From Cannabis sativa (taxonomy: Eukaryota; Streptophyta; Magnoliopsida; Rosales; Cannabaceae), in the NCBI RefSeq assembly GCF_029168945.1, contig NC_083602.1, positions 30,057,323 to 30,121,322 of the forward strand: 64,000 nucleotides of DNA. Direction: 5' to 3'. Shown here piece after piece: positions 1 to 10,725 of the stretch. The notes beneath the pieces are model-generated. The model saw nothing but the letters and a program-made list of their open reading frames with translations, was not told the DNA's origin and did not search any database. Positions within the stretch are counted from its first letter, which is position 1. Each line of letters opens with the position of its first letter. The position numbers and the translations under genes were made by a program.

Positions 1-1094
1 TGGAGGAACGTTCATTAGCAATTTCCCACCGTTTAACCTCGCATGATAAGTAGTTTGTAAGTGTTTTGTATGGTATGGATCACCCTAATGGTGGCGACCA
101 TACTTGACTTGCAAATTGCGAAACAATGGTGGAAGCTCATAAGATAGAATTGCCTTGACTCTCGCCTAAACGGGACAACGCTGAATTCCAATCTTGATCG
201 AATAAAAGGTTGCTAGAATGTTTAACATTTTAGACGAGCTGACAACTCTATTCAATGAATGGTAGCTTTGACTCTCTCCTAAACGGGACACTGATATCAG
301 TTTGTTGAAAACCTTGGAAATTATTTAGGATTGTAAGTTTTAGTATTTTCACTAGTCATTCCTACTTGCTATATGTTTATAATTTCTGAATTGTGTATGA
401 ATTTATATTGAACCATGTTATTTTCTGTTATTAAGTTGTAGTTTAATTTCGAATCTTTATTGTTGGTCTAACTTGGCTTGTTTATCTAATGAGATAAATC
501 CCTAGTGGATTTTCACCATTAGACATACATAATAGTGTTAGATCTCGAAAGATAAATATTGTATATGCGACATCTAGCTGTTCATCAATTGATGACACCT
601 TAGACTAGTATTTTTACGATATGAAACAAGAAGATTGTATAAATAAGATTACTTTGACATTCGCTAATCGAAGCATCGTTGGATTCTTATTTATAAACGA
701 AATTATCCTAATTCCTTTTAGCTTATTCATTGCGAATTAGCTCAATAACATATCATTGGATAAATGGTCTATAAATCATTTCATGTCATTTTATATGACG
801 CATATGATTATAATCCCGAAATTCTATTCCCAATTGATATAAATCCTCAATCTTAGAAATCTCCTACTTGTATGGGCAAATCAGACTTAGAATTAAATAG
901 TAGTGGTGGTCCAAGATATTATTACTCATTATATTTGGTATAAATTTTAAGTCTTTGACTTTAATTTTAGATTCCAAATAGAAATTTTCTTATATTTCTA
1001 ATTCCAGATACAATACAGTTACACTTTCTCAAGTGTTTAATATCCATCTTTTATTAATGGATTCAAACTGTATGGAATATGAGTTAGGTATTCT

Positions 1095-2700
1095 GTGACC
1101 AGGATCCACGTGGTATTCAAACCTAAGTCATCAAAAGACACTACCATTTTTTTTAATCTATGGCATTTGTATCTTGTTCATAGTGGATTTGACAAGATCA
1201 ATCTCTGCAAAGAGTTAATATGCCTATATCCACTGAAAGTAGTTCATCTAATTCGCAGATGGATGTACATTCAGGGGTGGATATGAGTTTTTCGTTGTAT
1301 TCTTAAAACGATAACTCTAGATTATACCTTTTAGCAAGAAATTTGAAATGTTTGAAAAATTTCATTAATTTCTAGCAATGGTTAAAACCATTAAGGTAAA
1401 TGGTTAAAGATCTTGCGAACTGATAGGGGTGGAGAAATAGTTAGTAGATATGCAGTTCAAAGATCATTAAATTGATTTTTGAATTATATCCAAACTTACC
1501 TCCCCAAAAATTTCGAGTTGCATATTGATGATTAGTTACTAGTCGTTGCCTAATTCCTTCTATGGTAAGACAATTTCAGAATGATGTAATGGTTGTATAC
1601 TTAATGTAAATCATTACTAGATTCATGGATGACCTAATCAAAATCTTAAGAAAAGCTAGAACTGTTAACCATGGTTTGTTAGCTATTCTAAGTGATTAGG
1701 GGTGGACTATCCCATTGTCAATAGATAAGAAAGTGTTTGATCAAACAAATACTACTTTTCTAAGAAAATGACTAAGTCTGAAAAACAAGTAGCAAATAAA
1801 GGAGATATTTAATTCTTGATTCCAAAAGTGTTCTATCATCTTATATGACATATGATGATCCCACTGCCTCTGTTGTCTTGCCACAACCAAAGAGGTTAAT
1901 ACCATTTAGTTTTCTTCGACATAATTCACGGTACCTTGTCGTAGTGGGAGAGTTTCTAGGAACTCACCTTCTTATGACTTGGGAGACACTAGTGATTAAA
2001 ATCCATTGTGAGTTTAAACAAGTAATGGATTGTCAAGATAAGAAAATAAGAAGAAAGCCAATAGAACTATGGTTTAATCCATTCACATGGAATAACCTAA
2101 AGTTTTCTATTACAAGGACATAAAAGGAAATTTCGTTTATAAGTCCATTCAATGGACTTAACAAACTTCTTGTTCCTAGTATTATAGGTTTGAGTTTATC
2201 TAAACCTATGGCTTGTGGTATACCTGGTAATTACTTACTCTAATGCAAGCAACTTACTTTAGTAAGATGCTGAAGCATTTTCTTTCTAATGGCAATCTAT
2301 AGAAGCTTCACAACTTCTTAGGCATAGATTTTATCTAAGGAAAACTCTCAACTATTCCAGAAAAAATAAAGCCATGAAAGAATTTCTTATATCAACAGTG
2401 AGAGGTCTTAGATATGCTTTTGTATGCCTTAGACCAGACACCTGCTGTTGAGTGGGAGTAATGAGTAGGTATCAGATTAATCCAGGAGAAGAACATTGGA
2501 AGACAATCAAGTAAATCTTAAGATAAAGAAGAGGAACTATATGTTAGTCTATAAGGGTGTGTTTAAAACTCTTAGACTACACCATATCAGATTTCAAAAT
2601 TTGCCTTTGTGCTAGTAAATCTTTCTGATAAGATGGTGATTACTCTGGGGGTGGAATAGTGATTTTAGAGAAGTGTAAAAACCTATCTGAAGTCTCTAGG
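1095..2700 (+). pseudogene. Decayed Copia pol remnants (integrase, RT/RNase H) of W1
   Basis: Short stretches of pol can still be read between stops and frameshifts. About 1155-1260 reads like the integrase zinc-binding start (LWHLYLVHSGFDKI). About 1410-1430 reads LRTDRGGE, the integrase D-x-G-G-E region. About 2425-2560 resembles the end of RT and the linker to RNase H (RPDT, GEEHWKTIK). About 2635-2680 resembles the RNase H glycine-rich strand that is intact at 41590-41640. No catalytic domain is complete. The same order and spacing of fragments is seen in W2 (14746-16500), so the decay is partly shared and older than this copy. Confidence 0.6.
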
Positions 2701-3053
2701 TCTACCAGAGAGAGACTGAATGTTAAAGCTGCAGGAAAGGTACTTATTCAGTCTAAGGAAAGTTCTATACATCTTTGGCACCATTCCAAATTGCCTTAAA
2801 CTACTAGTGTTAATTTCCTGATTAACCAAAAGTAGTTGCCAAAGGTATAGAATCCAGTATCCCAAGAGAGTAGACATATAGAGAGGAATTTCACATTATC
2901 AATGATTTTGTGATTAAGGAAGAGTAATGGTGGAGAAAAGGTTGTGGTTAATTCAACCTTTCAGATCCTATTACGAGGAGTTTACTACTACTACACTTGA
3001 TTTGTATATCAAGGTGTTGAGATTATTTGAAACGCACTTTTTGTTTTATATTA

Positions 3054-3068
3054 GTGCAAGTGGGAGTT
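3054..3068 (+). other. Polypurine tract of W1
   Basis: The purine-rich stretch (core AAGTGGGAG) lies immediately 5' of the LTR start TGTTGGG. The same tract precedes the LTRs at 16521 and 42028. In LTR retrotransposons this site primes plus-strand DNA synthesis. Confidence 0.6.
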
Positions 3069-4966
3069 TGTTGGGTTTTATGCCCTAAATAAAACTCATT
3101 TCAATATAATCAGATTTACTTATTAATATAGATCAGAAATAACATTTAATGTTGCATGGTTCACATGATTTATTTCATGATTATATGTACATAATGTATA
3201 AATTCATCTGAAACCCTTTTCACATACTTGATCCTGTTTATTGTGCCGTCAACACATTGGAAAGTAAACATGACTATGTGAATAAAGTTTCCTAGATTTA
3301 TCAGACATAGGATTTTACTGATATGATAATCTACAACAGAGTTTACTTGCATTTGGAGAAGTGCTATGTTCTTTCCAGAGCATTGGTTAAAGTAAAGCTC
3401 AGGTTGGATGCATGGAGTATGCATCGGAAGGGACCGATATTGAACTTTGACTTAGATTTAATTAAACTTACCGTAATATCTATTCAAGTCAATATCGCCT
3501 AGTTGATCCTAGATCAAGTGATCTTAATCCTGTTATGATTAGGCTCAATCTTGAAAGGCTATTCGTGTTCTTTGATTTGTTAGTTAAGCCTACTTTTAGG
3601 TCAGGGTGATACGTACTTTTTGGGAACACGGTAGTGCAATTGAGTGGGAGCGCTATCATAAACATGGAATCTATAGCTTCTATCTCGCGAATAGTAAGCA
3701 AAGGATGATCTCCTTCGAGCTTGACCAAACGAACATAAATGGTGGAGTACTCATTTCACATAAGCTGAAATATCATTTATACGGGGTCAAGTGTTTTAAG
3801 GATAAAATACATTGTAGGGTGTAACGGTAATTTAATCCCTTTACAGTGTAGATCATTCATATAGAGGATCATTGATCACATTAGGATTATAACAATGGAT
3901 AACTAATGATGTGCCTATATGGTGGAACATATAGAGCATTCTATATACTGAGAGTGCAATTCTAAGTTCTATGCGTGGATTCAACGAAGAATTAATAAGT
4001 TAGTGAATTTTAGTGCTAAATTCTTGATCTACTTATTGGAAGCTCGGTTATATAGACCCATGGTCCCCCCACTAGTTGAGATAATATTGCTTGTAAGACT
4101 CTTATAATTGGTTTTGATTAATCAATTATAATTCTCAAATTAGACTATGTCTATTTGTGAATTTTTCACTAAGTAAGGGCGAAATTGTAAAGAAAGAGTT
4201 TATAGGGGCATATTTGTTAATTATGATACTTTGTATGGTTCAATTAATAAATATGATAAATGACAATATTATTTAATAATTATTTATAGTTATTAAATAG
4301 TTAGAATTGGCATTTAAATGGTTGAATTAGAAAATTGGCGTTTTTGAGAAAATCAGATGCAGAAAAGGTAAAACTGCAAAATTGCAAAAAGTGAGGCCCA
4401 AATCCACTAGTATAGGGCCTGCCACTTTTGTAGGAAATTTAAACTGATATTTTCATTATTTTAATGCCAAATAATTCAAACCTAACCCTAGTGGAATGCT
4501 ATAAATAGATAGTGAAGGCTTTAGAAAAATTACACTTAAATTTTTTATTTTTCCTTCAGAGAAAAACCTGAGCCTTCTCTCTCCCTATCTTTGGCTGACC
4601 CTTCTCTTTCTCTCTTCCCTCTTGAATTTCGAAATCCTTAGTGTATGAGTAGTGCCCACACACAGCAAGTGATACCTCAATCATAGTGAGGAAGATCGTG
4701 AAGAAAGACTTTCAGCAAGAAGGAGGTTTCAACATCAAAGATTCAGAGAAAGAGATCCAGGTTCAGATATTGATAATGCTCTGGTACAGAAAGGAATCAA
4801 GGGCTAGATATCTGAACGGAAGGAGTCATTTAATTCCGCTGCACCCAATGTAAGGTTTCCTAAACTTTATATGTGTTTATTTCATCGTTTTAGAAAGTTC
4901 ATATTTAGGGTGTTAATGAACATACTTGTGAGTAGATCTAAGATCCTGGTAAAATAATTTCCAACA
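3069..4966 (+). repeat. W1 3' LTR (1898 bp)
   Basis: The LTR begins TGTTGGG and ends CCAACA, a short inverted repeat typical of LTR edges. It closely matches the LTRs at 34946-36835 (+) and 18454-20318 (-), and more distantly those at 16521, 30912 and 42028. A TATA-like box (CTATAAATAG) lies near 4500 and would drive transcription. A 79-codon antisense ORF at 3489-3728 recurs in the two closest copies but reads like LTR noise. The right edge abuts mid-gene CACTA sequence, with GATGG (4967-4971) as the expected right target-site copy; the left copy is outside the window. Confidence 0.9.
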
Positions 4967-6144
4967 GATGGATGTATCCATTTGAAAGAAATATGAAGGT
5001 ACTTAATAGTTATGTGCGTAACCACTATCGGCCAGAAGCATGTATGGTTGAGTGATACATATCTGAAGAGGTTGTGGAATTTTGTTCAGAGTACATGGCT
5101 GAAGTTGAGGTAATAGGAATTAGCAAACCAAGAACTGACCCAGATGATGTTGATAGAGGATTAAGGGGGAAAGGGACAATGGTGACAGTGTCCAAGCTTG
5201 AACTAGATCAAGCTCAATTAGTCGTGATGAACAATAACGCAGAGGTTCAACCATATATAACGTAAGTACCTTTTTTTTATTAACATTACTTAAGTCACGA
5301 TGAACAATAACTTGATTTACCTTACTTGTTTTATAGTGACCATATGGAGCCGTTACAGTCAATGGTTCCAAGAAATCAAAAAAATAAACAAAAATGGGTT
5401 GCAGACCAACATCGTCAAACTTTCATTGGGTGGTTAAGGAATACCATTATATCAAAGTTGAACGAACCGAATCATGGAGTATCTGATGTGTTGAGTCGTA
5501 TTGCCCTTGGACCAACTTTTGCGGTTGCAAAGCATGAAGCGTACATTGTAAGGGGTAAACGTTTTCATACAAAGTCAAGAGATGATGCTCGAGAGGTTCA
5601 AAATAGTGGTATACGTATCGTCGCAGAAACTATGCACTTTGCAAGTGCAAAAGATAGAAACCCTGTTTTAGGTACTATGACGTATTACGGGGTCATTGAA
5701 GAAATATGGGAGCTTAATTATTTTGCGTTCCGAATTCCACTTTATAAATGTTCTTGGGTTGACCACAACGTTGGAGTAAAAACTGACGAGCTTGGTTTTA
5801 CTTTGGTTGATTTAAGTAAGAGAGGAAGCAAGAATGATCCATTCATCATGGCTAGCCAAGCAGCTCAAGTTTTTTACATTTCTGATCCGGCTAATGATAA
5901 ATGGTCTATTGTTTTATCGACACCAGAGAGGAGGTTCTTAAAGACTGAAGAAGATGAGGAGAATGCTGACTTATGTTACGATGACTTCATTGCTGAACAA
6001 CCAATTCATGAGCAACTTATGGGAATTGATCGTAACATTGAGGAAGACGACGCTGAATACATTAGAAACGATATCAATGAGGGAATATGGGTCAATTGTG
6101 ATTCAGGCAAACATAAACAAAAAAAGAAAAGAAAACGTGTCTAA
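4967..6144 (+). pseudogene. CACTA transposase C-terminal part (DUF4218-DUF4216)
   Basis: Exon 1 (4967-5261) reads from the RWMYPFER motif of DUF4218 through RPEACMVE to FCSEYM. An in-frame TGA at 5053-5055 sits where the family usually has a Cys codon. A GT at 5262 and an AG at 5335-5336 frame a short intron. Exon 2 (5337-6144) continues in frame with DHMEPLQ, a conserved FIGWL segment and a DUF4216-type domain at about 5560-5960 (GTMTYYGVIEEIWELNY, FRIPLYKCSW). The end is Lys/Arg-rich. TNPD proteins bind and cut CACTA ends; here the catalytic TNP2 part is off the left edge. Broken by the W1 insertion and the stop. Confidence 0.85.
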
Positions 6145-6290
6145 TTGGTAACTTTATATATAGCTTACTTTATATTGTGGTTGTGAATGCTCCTGAATAC
6201 TTAACAATTTGTTTATGCTTTTAATATTTCATATACACTACTTGTTATATATATAGCTAACTTTAAAGTTTGTTTGTTAATGGTGTAGAC

Positions 6291-9200
6291 ATGGCGAACT
6301 CGGAATCAGGATCTGATTCAGGCACAGAAAATGAGTGTCCAACCACAATACCTACACGAGGGCCGACGCAAATGAATGAAATATCCAAACTAATGGATCA
6401 GGGCAAAAGAGTGGCCCTCGAGGTTAATGATAAAGGACAATACTGTGGGAAAAGCTATGCAAAGCTCGTATCCACTCTAGGAGTCAGATGCTGGCAGACG
6501 ATAGGGTTGGCCTATAAAAACTGGAATGAAGTCAACTCGACTCTGAAAAATAAAGTTTGGAAAGACATACAAGTAAGCTGTTATTTGTTAGAATTTTGAT
6601 TTGTTTTTCTATTACTTCAAATGTTGACTCTAACCGTGTTTGTTTTCCTTCAAAATAGACGGGGTTCATTGTGCCGGACTCCTTCAAACATGATTGTCTC
6701 ATCCTAGCTGGGAAGTTAATGAAAGACTTCAAGAATATGATGAAAAAAGACATCATAATGCCCGCTTTGAAAGAGAAGGATCTGGGACGACTGGCACAAG
6801 TCCCAGAAAAGCACCCCGAGATCGACGCTGCTGATTGGTGCAAATTTGTTGAAAGTTGACTAACTCCTGAATTTCTGGTACGCTAATTATATTAACACTA
6901 AGATAAACTCTTAAATACAAGTACATGTATCTAATGTATTTTTTTGGCATTATAGGAATTGATTAAGGTGCAACGTGAACGTTCCTCAAAAATTCAATCC
7001 AGACATCGAAGTGGTCGGAGTGAAATGGTGAACGTACGAGAAGCTGTGGTAAGTAATGCTTAAAATTTAATGTGCTATAATGTGCTATAAAATTTAATTG
7101 GTTATAACGTTATGTAGAAAAAGGATCTCAAAGTTGCAGATCCCCCCCGCCACCGTGTTTGGATTAAATCTCGCACCAAGAGTCGAAAACTTGTCACTGA
7201 TTACGACAAGGAAATTGCAGAGAAGATAGTAAGTATATATTAATCCTTAATTGAGTTCTACTCGTGAGTTAGTGTATATAATTCATATACTAATTGCTTG
7301 AATATATGCGTGTATTAGGCTCAATTAGAGGAGAAGCTTAGTCAGGGACAAATTCAGGTCCAGGGCTAAAACGATATCCTGACGCAGGCGCTCGGGACAC
7401 CAGAGCATCCTGGACGTGTCAGGGCTGCTGGGTATGCTATTACTTGAAATGTTATTTATTTACTTACACAAATAAAATCGTTGCTAATTTGCATTTTATG
7501 ATTTGTAGGTTCCTGACCAGGGCATCTCAACTGTTCGGCAGGAAGAAAAGGAAGTGTCTGATGTTGTGGCTTGGCAAGCGAAGGAGATTGAAAAATTAAA
7601 AGCCGAAGTCCAATCCCTTAAGCAGAAGAGAAACGCTGCCGAACAAGAGGAAAAAGGAGAGGTGGCTGGTGAGGCGTATGTTCCACAACCATACGCTCCT
7701 CAGGATGAGGTACAACCACAAACTTATGCTGAGGAGTTTATTTCCCTCAACGACCAAGGTATCCTGTACAATTTCGATGACCATGCGGCCCTTAATCAGC
7801 AAGTACATCTCTGCTCTGACAACATCGACAACATTGTGGCCCGAGGGTATTTGTACGAGCATGTTGGTATAATCCAAGTTCACTGCCAGAACTACGATGA
7901 TTCACATGCCCGGATTATGGTTTTGGAAATCCTGCAAGAGGACGCTGAAATCCCAGTCCCAATTGAAGAGTGCAGATATGTTAGGGACATATACCAGATG
8001 TTCCTTCCTTGGCCTAAACACTTAATTCTAACAACCGAGGTAACTTCTCTTATAAATTAATTATTAATGATTAGTGGAGTTTGAATATCTTCAATATTCA
8101 TCCGTAGTGAAGTAGGTTCTGCGAATATATGTGTTGCGGTGGGATGGATGAACAAACTACTGTTATATATGTGTTATTTGTCATTATACAGGCATGTTTA
8201 AAATTTTTGGGGGCATTCAATTACAACCGTTATGCTGCCGAAATTTCGGTAGAATTTGGATAAAATTTGATATATATATATATTATGTTCTGTTTTCTTT
8301 AGGGTCCACTCGCTCAACCGCCCTCAAGACGTGATGCGTCGAAGGGGAAAGCTCCGATGCTTTCTCCACAAGGCGGTGGTGCACGGGAAGATGACTTGTT
8401 CACGGAAGAGAAGATGGCGTTCATCCCTAATTCGCTAAAATGGATGATTCATGAATTCCTGAGGCTCAAAGATAAACGTGATATAATCACAATTCCTGTC
8501 ACCAGAGGATTCATTGCACCGCGTACCCAGATCACGTTATTTGGAGAGGATTTGCAGCAGGTTGCTACGTGTGACTACATCGGCAACCAGGGAATGCTGT
8601 TTGGAATGATGTATACTCTTCTTTATTCTAATTAACCTTATATCAAATATTATAGTCAAATTATTATAAGACACTAACACTTTTTTTGGCAGGCACATAT
8701 GGGAGAGCATCAACGGTCTGAGGAAAATTTTCAAGTTTTATGACCCAGAGCTTCTCGTAGTGCATGGGATCACCGATGAAGAAAAGAGTCAGTCGTTTGA
8801 CGATGCGGCAAGACGATTGGCTAATTGGTTATCATTAATGAATAACAACCACCAAATGCTCTTTATTCCTTGGAATATCGGGTAAACTTTATTAAATTCT
8901 TTAGTGCTAATTGTTCATTTCTATATTATGACTTCAAATTATTTCTATACTATCTTACTTATATTCCAATATAATTTTCTAGGATGCATTGGACGCTAGT
9001 GGTGGTTACGCCAAGGAAAATTATTCATTTAAACCCTGTAAAAGGCTGCCCAATTCCCGAAGAAATAGAACAAATGATCGGAAGGTAATAATTTAATGAC
9101 TTCTTATGTAACAAATTTAAATTAACGAATTGAAATGCTAATATAATTTTCCAAAACAGGGCATTCATGTATATAGGGAACGCACATGAGTATCTTGGCC

Positions 9201-9533
9201 CGTGGCTAGGAATTAACCAAGCAAACTGTCCAAGACAACCTAAAAACCAAGAATGTGGTTTTTATGTTTTGAAATATATCACTGACATCGTCGCACGTGC
9301 AAACCCCAGCCGTTACATACAAGATCAAAAAGCTGTAAGTTTTAATTATTGATTATAGTATATATTTATTATAATAACAAATATATAATATACATATATA
9401 TAAACTAATATAAATTTTTTAATTTTTTTAACAGTTTGGGGGTAAGAAGCAATACGATCCAAAAACAGAATTGTTACCACTACAACGAAAGTGGATAGAA
9501 CAATTGATGGCGCTGATTCACGTTGACGATTGA
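6291..9533 (+). pseudogene. CACTA TNPA-type protein with C-terminal Ulp1-like (C48) protease domain
   Basis: Exons inferred from GT/AG sites and matching frames: 6291-6572, 6659 to about 6873, 6957 to about 7049, 7118-7228, 7319-7431, 7509-8039, 8303-8610, 8693-8881, 8983-9084, 9160-9334, 9435-9533. The first exons resemble the plant Ptta/En/Spm transposase domain (DPPRHRVWIK, NDILTQALGTPEHPGRVR). The middle is coiled-coil-like (EIEKLKAEVQSLKQ). The last five exons form a Ulp1-like cysteine protease: His in MHWTLVV (8987-8989), then HLNPV where the family normally has Asp (AAC at 9032-9034), Gln in the GINQ/KNQE stretch, and Cys in ECGFYV (9254-9256). Damage: TGA at 6857, TAA in exon 5 near 7367, and a probable frameshift near 7555. 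TNPA proteins bind subterminal repeats; the role of fused Ulp1 domains is unsettled. Confidence 0.8.
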
Positions 9534-9847
9534 GGTTGAAAGGCCCAAGAATTTTCCTTCATTATGTAATTTTTATAGATTAACTTGTAGTTAGATTTGT
9601 AGTTAGATTTATTAACTTATTAATATTTTTGACTAATTTTACATTAGTGTTTGTGTAATATTTAATTACTTTTATGAAATGAATTTATGTATTTTACCCA
9701 AATTTAAATAATATTTAATTTACATTTTAAAAAATAAATTTGTACTTTAAATTAAATAAAATAATATATAAATTAGTAAATATATAATTAAAATGTAATT
9801 AAAATTATATAATTAAATTAAAAAAAATTAAAAAACTGAAATTCGCG
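9534..9847 (+). other. AT-rich 3' non-coding part of CACTA
   Basis: About 310 bases of AT-rich DNA separate the stop of the Ulp1-like gene from the subterminal repeats. It should contain the 3' UTR and polyadenylation region. I see no ORF or other signal. Confidence 0.5.
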
Positions 9848-10084
9848 ACCTTTTGGCGTCGGTTGCTACGCCACCTATGGCGTCGGTTTTTGGCTAGAAA
9901 CCGACGCCATAGGGACCCCTATGGCGTCGGTTCTTGGCTAGGAACCGACGCCATAGGGGTCCATATGGCGTCGGTTCATATGGACCCTTCAGCGTCGCCC
10001 TGATCAGCGTCGGTAGCGAATTTTGCAAAAACCGACGCTGAAAGTGCTTAAAAACCGCCTCTAAAGGGGGTTTTTGTAGTAGTG
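9848..10084 (+). repeat. CACTA subterminal repeats and right terminal inverted repeat
   Basis: The 10-mer GGCGTCGGTT and its reverse complement recur many times here. Two near-perfect palindromes lie back to back (about 9876-9916 and 9918-9955), each with arms around TATGGCGTCGGTT and AACCGACGCCATA and a loop containing TTGGCTAG. A variant, CAGCGTCGG/CCGACGCTG, follows at about 10004-10042. The block ends GTAGTAGTG at 10076-10084. In En/Spm such motifs are the binding sites of TNPA. The GC content stands out sharply from the flanking AT-rich DNA. Confidence 0.85.
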
Positions 10085-10348
10085 TGCCTCAATCATAGTT
10101 TGGAAGACTGTGAAGGATCACATCCAACTGAAGAATTTTCGGGCTCAGATCTTGATTATACTCTGCTACAGACAGGAATCAAGGGTTAGAGATTTGAGTG
10201 GAAGGAGACACTTAATTCCGCTGCCATCACTGTAAGTTATTCTTAACTTTTATGTGTTTAATTCATCGTTTTAGAAGTTCAATTTTAGGTTGTTAAATCA
10301 ACATACTTGTGAGTAGATCTAAGTTCCTGGTAAAATATATTTCCAACA
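10085..10348 (+). repeat. W2 5' LTR, last 264 bp only
   Basis: Matches 18190-18453 end to end with three visible substitutions (about 1.1%). It is cut at the left by the CACTA insertion and ends TTTCCAACA. The rest of this LTR should lie left of the CACTA's missing half, outside the window. Confidence 0.9.
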
Positions 10349-10350
10349 AC

Positions 10351-10368
10351 TGGCACCAGAGCCATGGT
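10351..10368 (+). other. W2 primer binding site
   Basis: TGGCACCAGAGCCATGG begins two bases after the LTR end. It resembles the usual plant PBS complementary to initiator tRNA-Met (TGGTATCAGAGCC) with two changes near the start. The position is exactly right for priming minus-strand synthesis. Confidence 0.7.
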
Positions 10369-10614
10369 AATTGATTTGCTTGCAAGAAATTTGGACTTAA
10401 AACGATTTGTTTGTGATTTGGATGGTTTCATGGTGTGTCATATTGATGTTTGATTGATGTTTGTGAATTCTGGAAAAAATAATTGATTATCTGTATCTGG
10501 AATTATTTTATTGGATAGTTTGGAAAATTCTAAGCAATTTACATTTTTACAGAACTCGATTTCGATTTTATTTGAATTAGTTATGAATTTTTGAAAATCG
10601 GGAAAAATCGGGGT

Positions 10615-10725
10615 GGTGATCACCCTACCCACGCGCGCGGAAGGGCTGCTTGCAGCCTCCCAGCGCCGAGGAAACTCGGTAGATCACCTCCTTTGCGCGC
10701 GCGGATGGTATGCAACGCATACCAT
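10615..10725 (+). promoter_or_regulatory. GC-rich cluster of hairpins and GCGCGC palindromes in the W2 RNA leader
   Basis: A 110-base GC-rich island in very AT-rich DNA, about 250 bases after the PBS. It contains, in order: palindrome GGTGATCACC (10615-10624); alternating CG run (10632-10639); hairpin GGCTGC-TT-GCAGCC (10644-10657); hairpin CCGAG-GAAA-CTCGG with a GNRA-type loop (10666-10679); second alternating run (10695-10703); hairpin ATGGTATGC-AAC-GCATACCAT with nine perfect pairs (10705-10725). All pairs are read directly. Retroviral leaders use such stems and GCGCGC palindromes for RNA dimerisation and packaging; that role here is inference. Confidence 0.5.

Larger units (their letters stand above)
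1..3068 (+). mobile_element. Internal region of Copia-like element W1 (5' part outside window)
   Basis: This is the sequence upstream of the LTR at 3069. Positions 1-440 closely match 13419-13862, the block just before gag in element W2, including two copies of a phrase around CCTAAACGGGACA. W1 has no recognisable gag after this block; it passes into decayed pol. The region ends in a purine-rich tract (3054-3068, around AAGTGGGAG) directly before the LTR, as expected of a polypurine tract. No long ORF survives. I infer a non-autonomous, decayed Copia copy; the 5' LTR and leader must lie left of the window. Confidence 0.8.
4967..10084 (+). mobile_element. CACTA (En/Spm) DNA transposon, left part outside window
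   Basis: The element holds two genes in the usual CACTA order: the end of a TNPD-type transposase (DUF4218, DUF4216), then a TNPA-type gene with Ptta/En/Spm and Ulp1-like parts. AT-rich DNA follows, then a block of subterminal repeats (9848-10070). The right end reads TTTTTGTAGTAGTG, the reverse complement of a CACTACTAC terminus. The left edge is not a CACTA end: it starts inside DUF4218 exactly where W1 ends. So W1 inserted into this element, and the rest of it should lie beyond W1's missing left side. Several stops and frameshifts make it non-autonomous. Confidence 0.9.
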
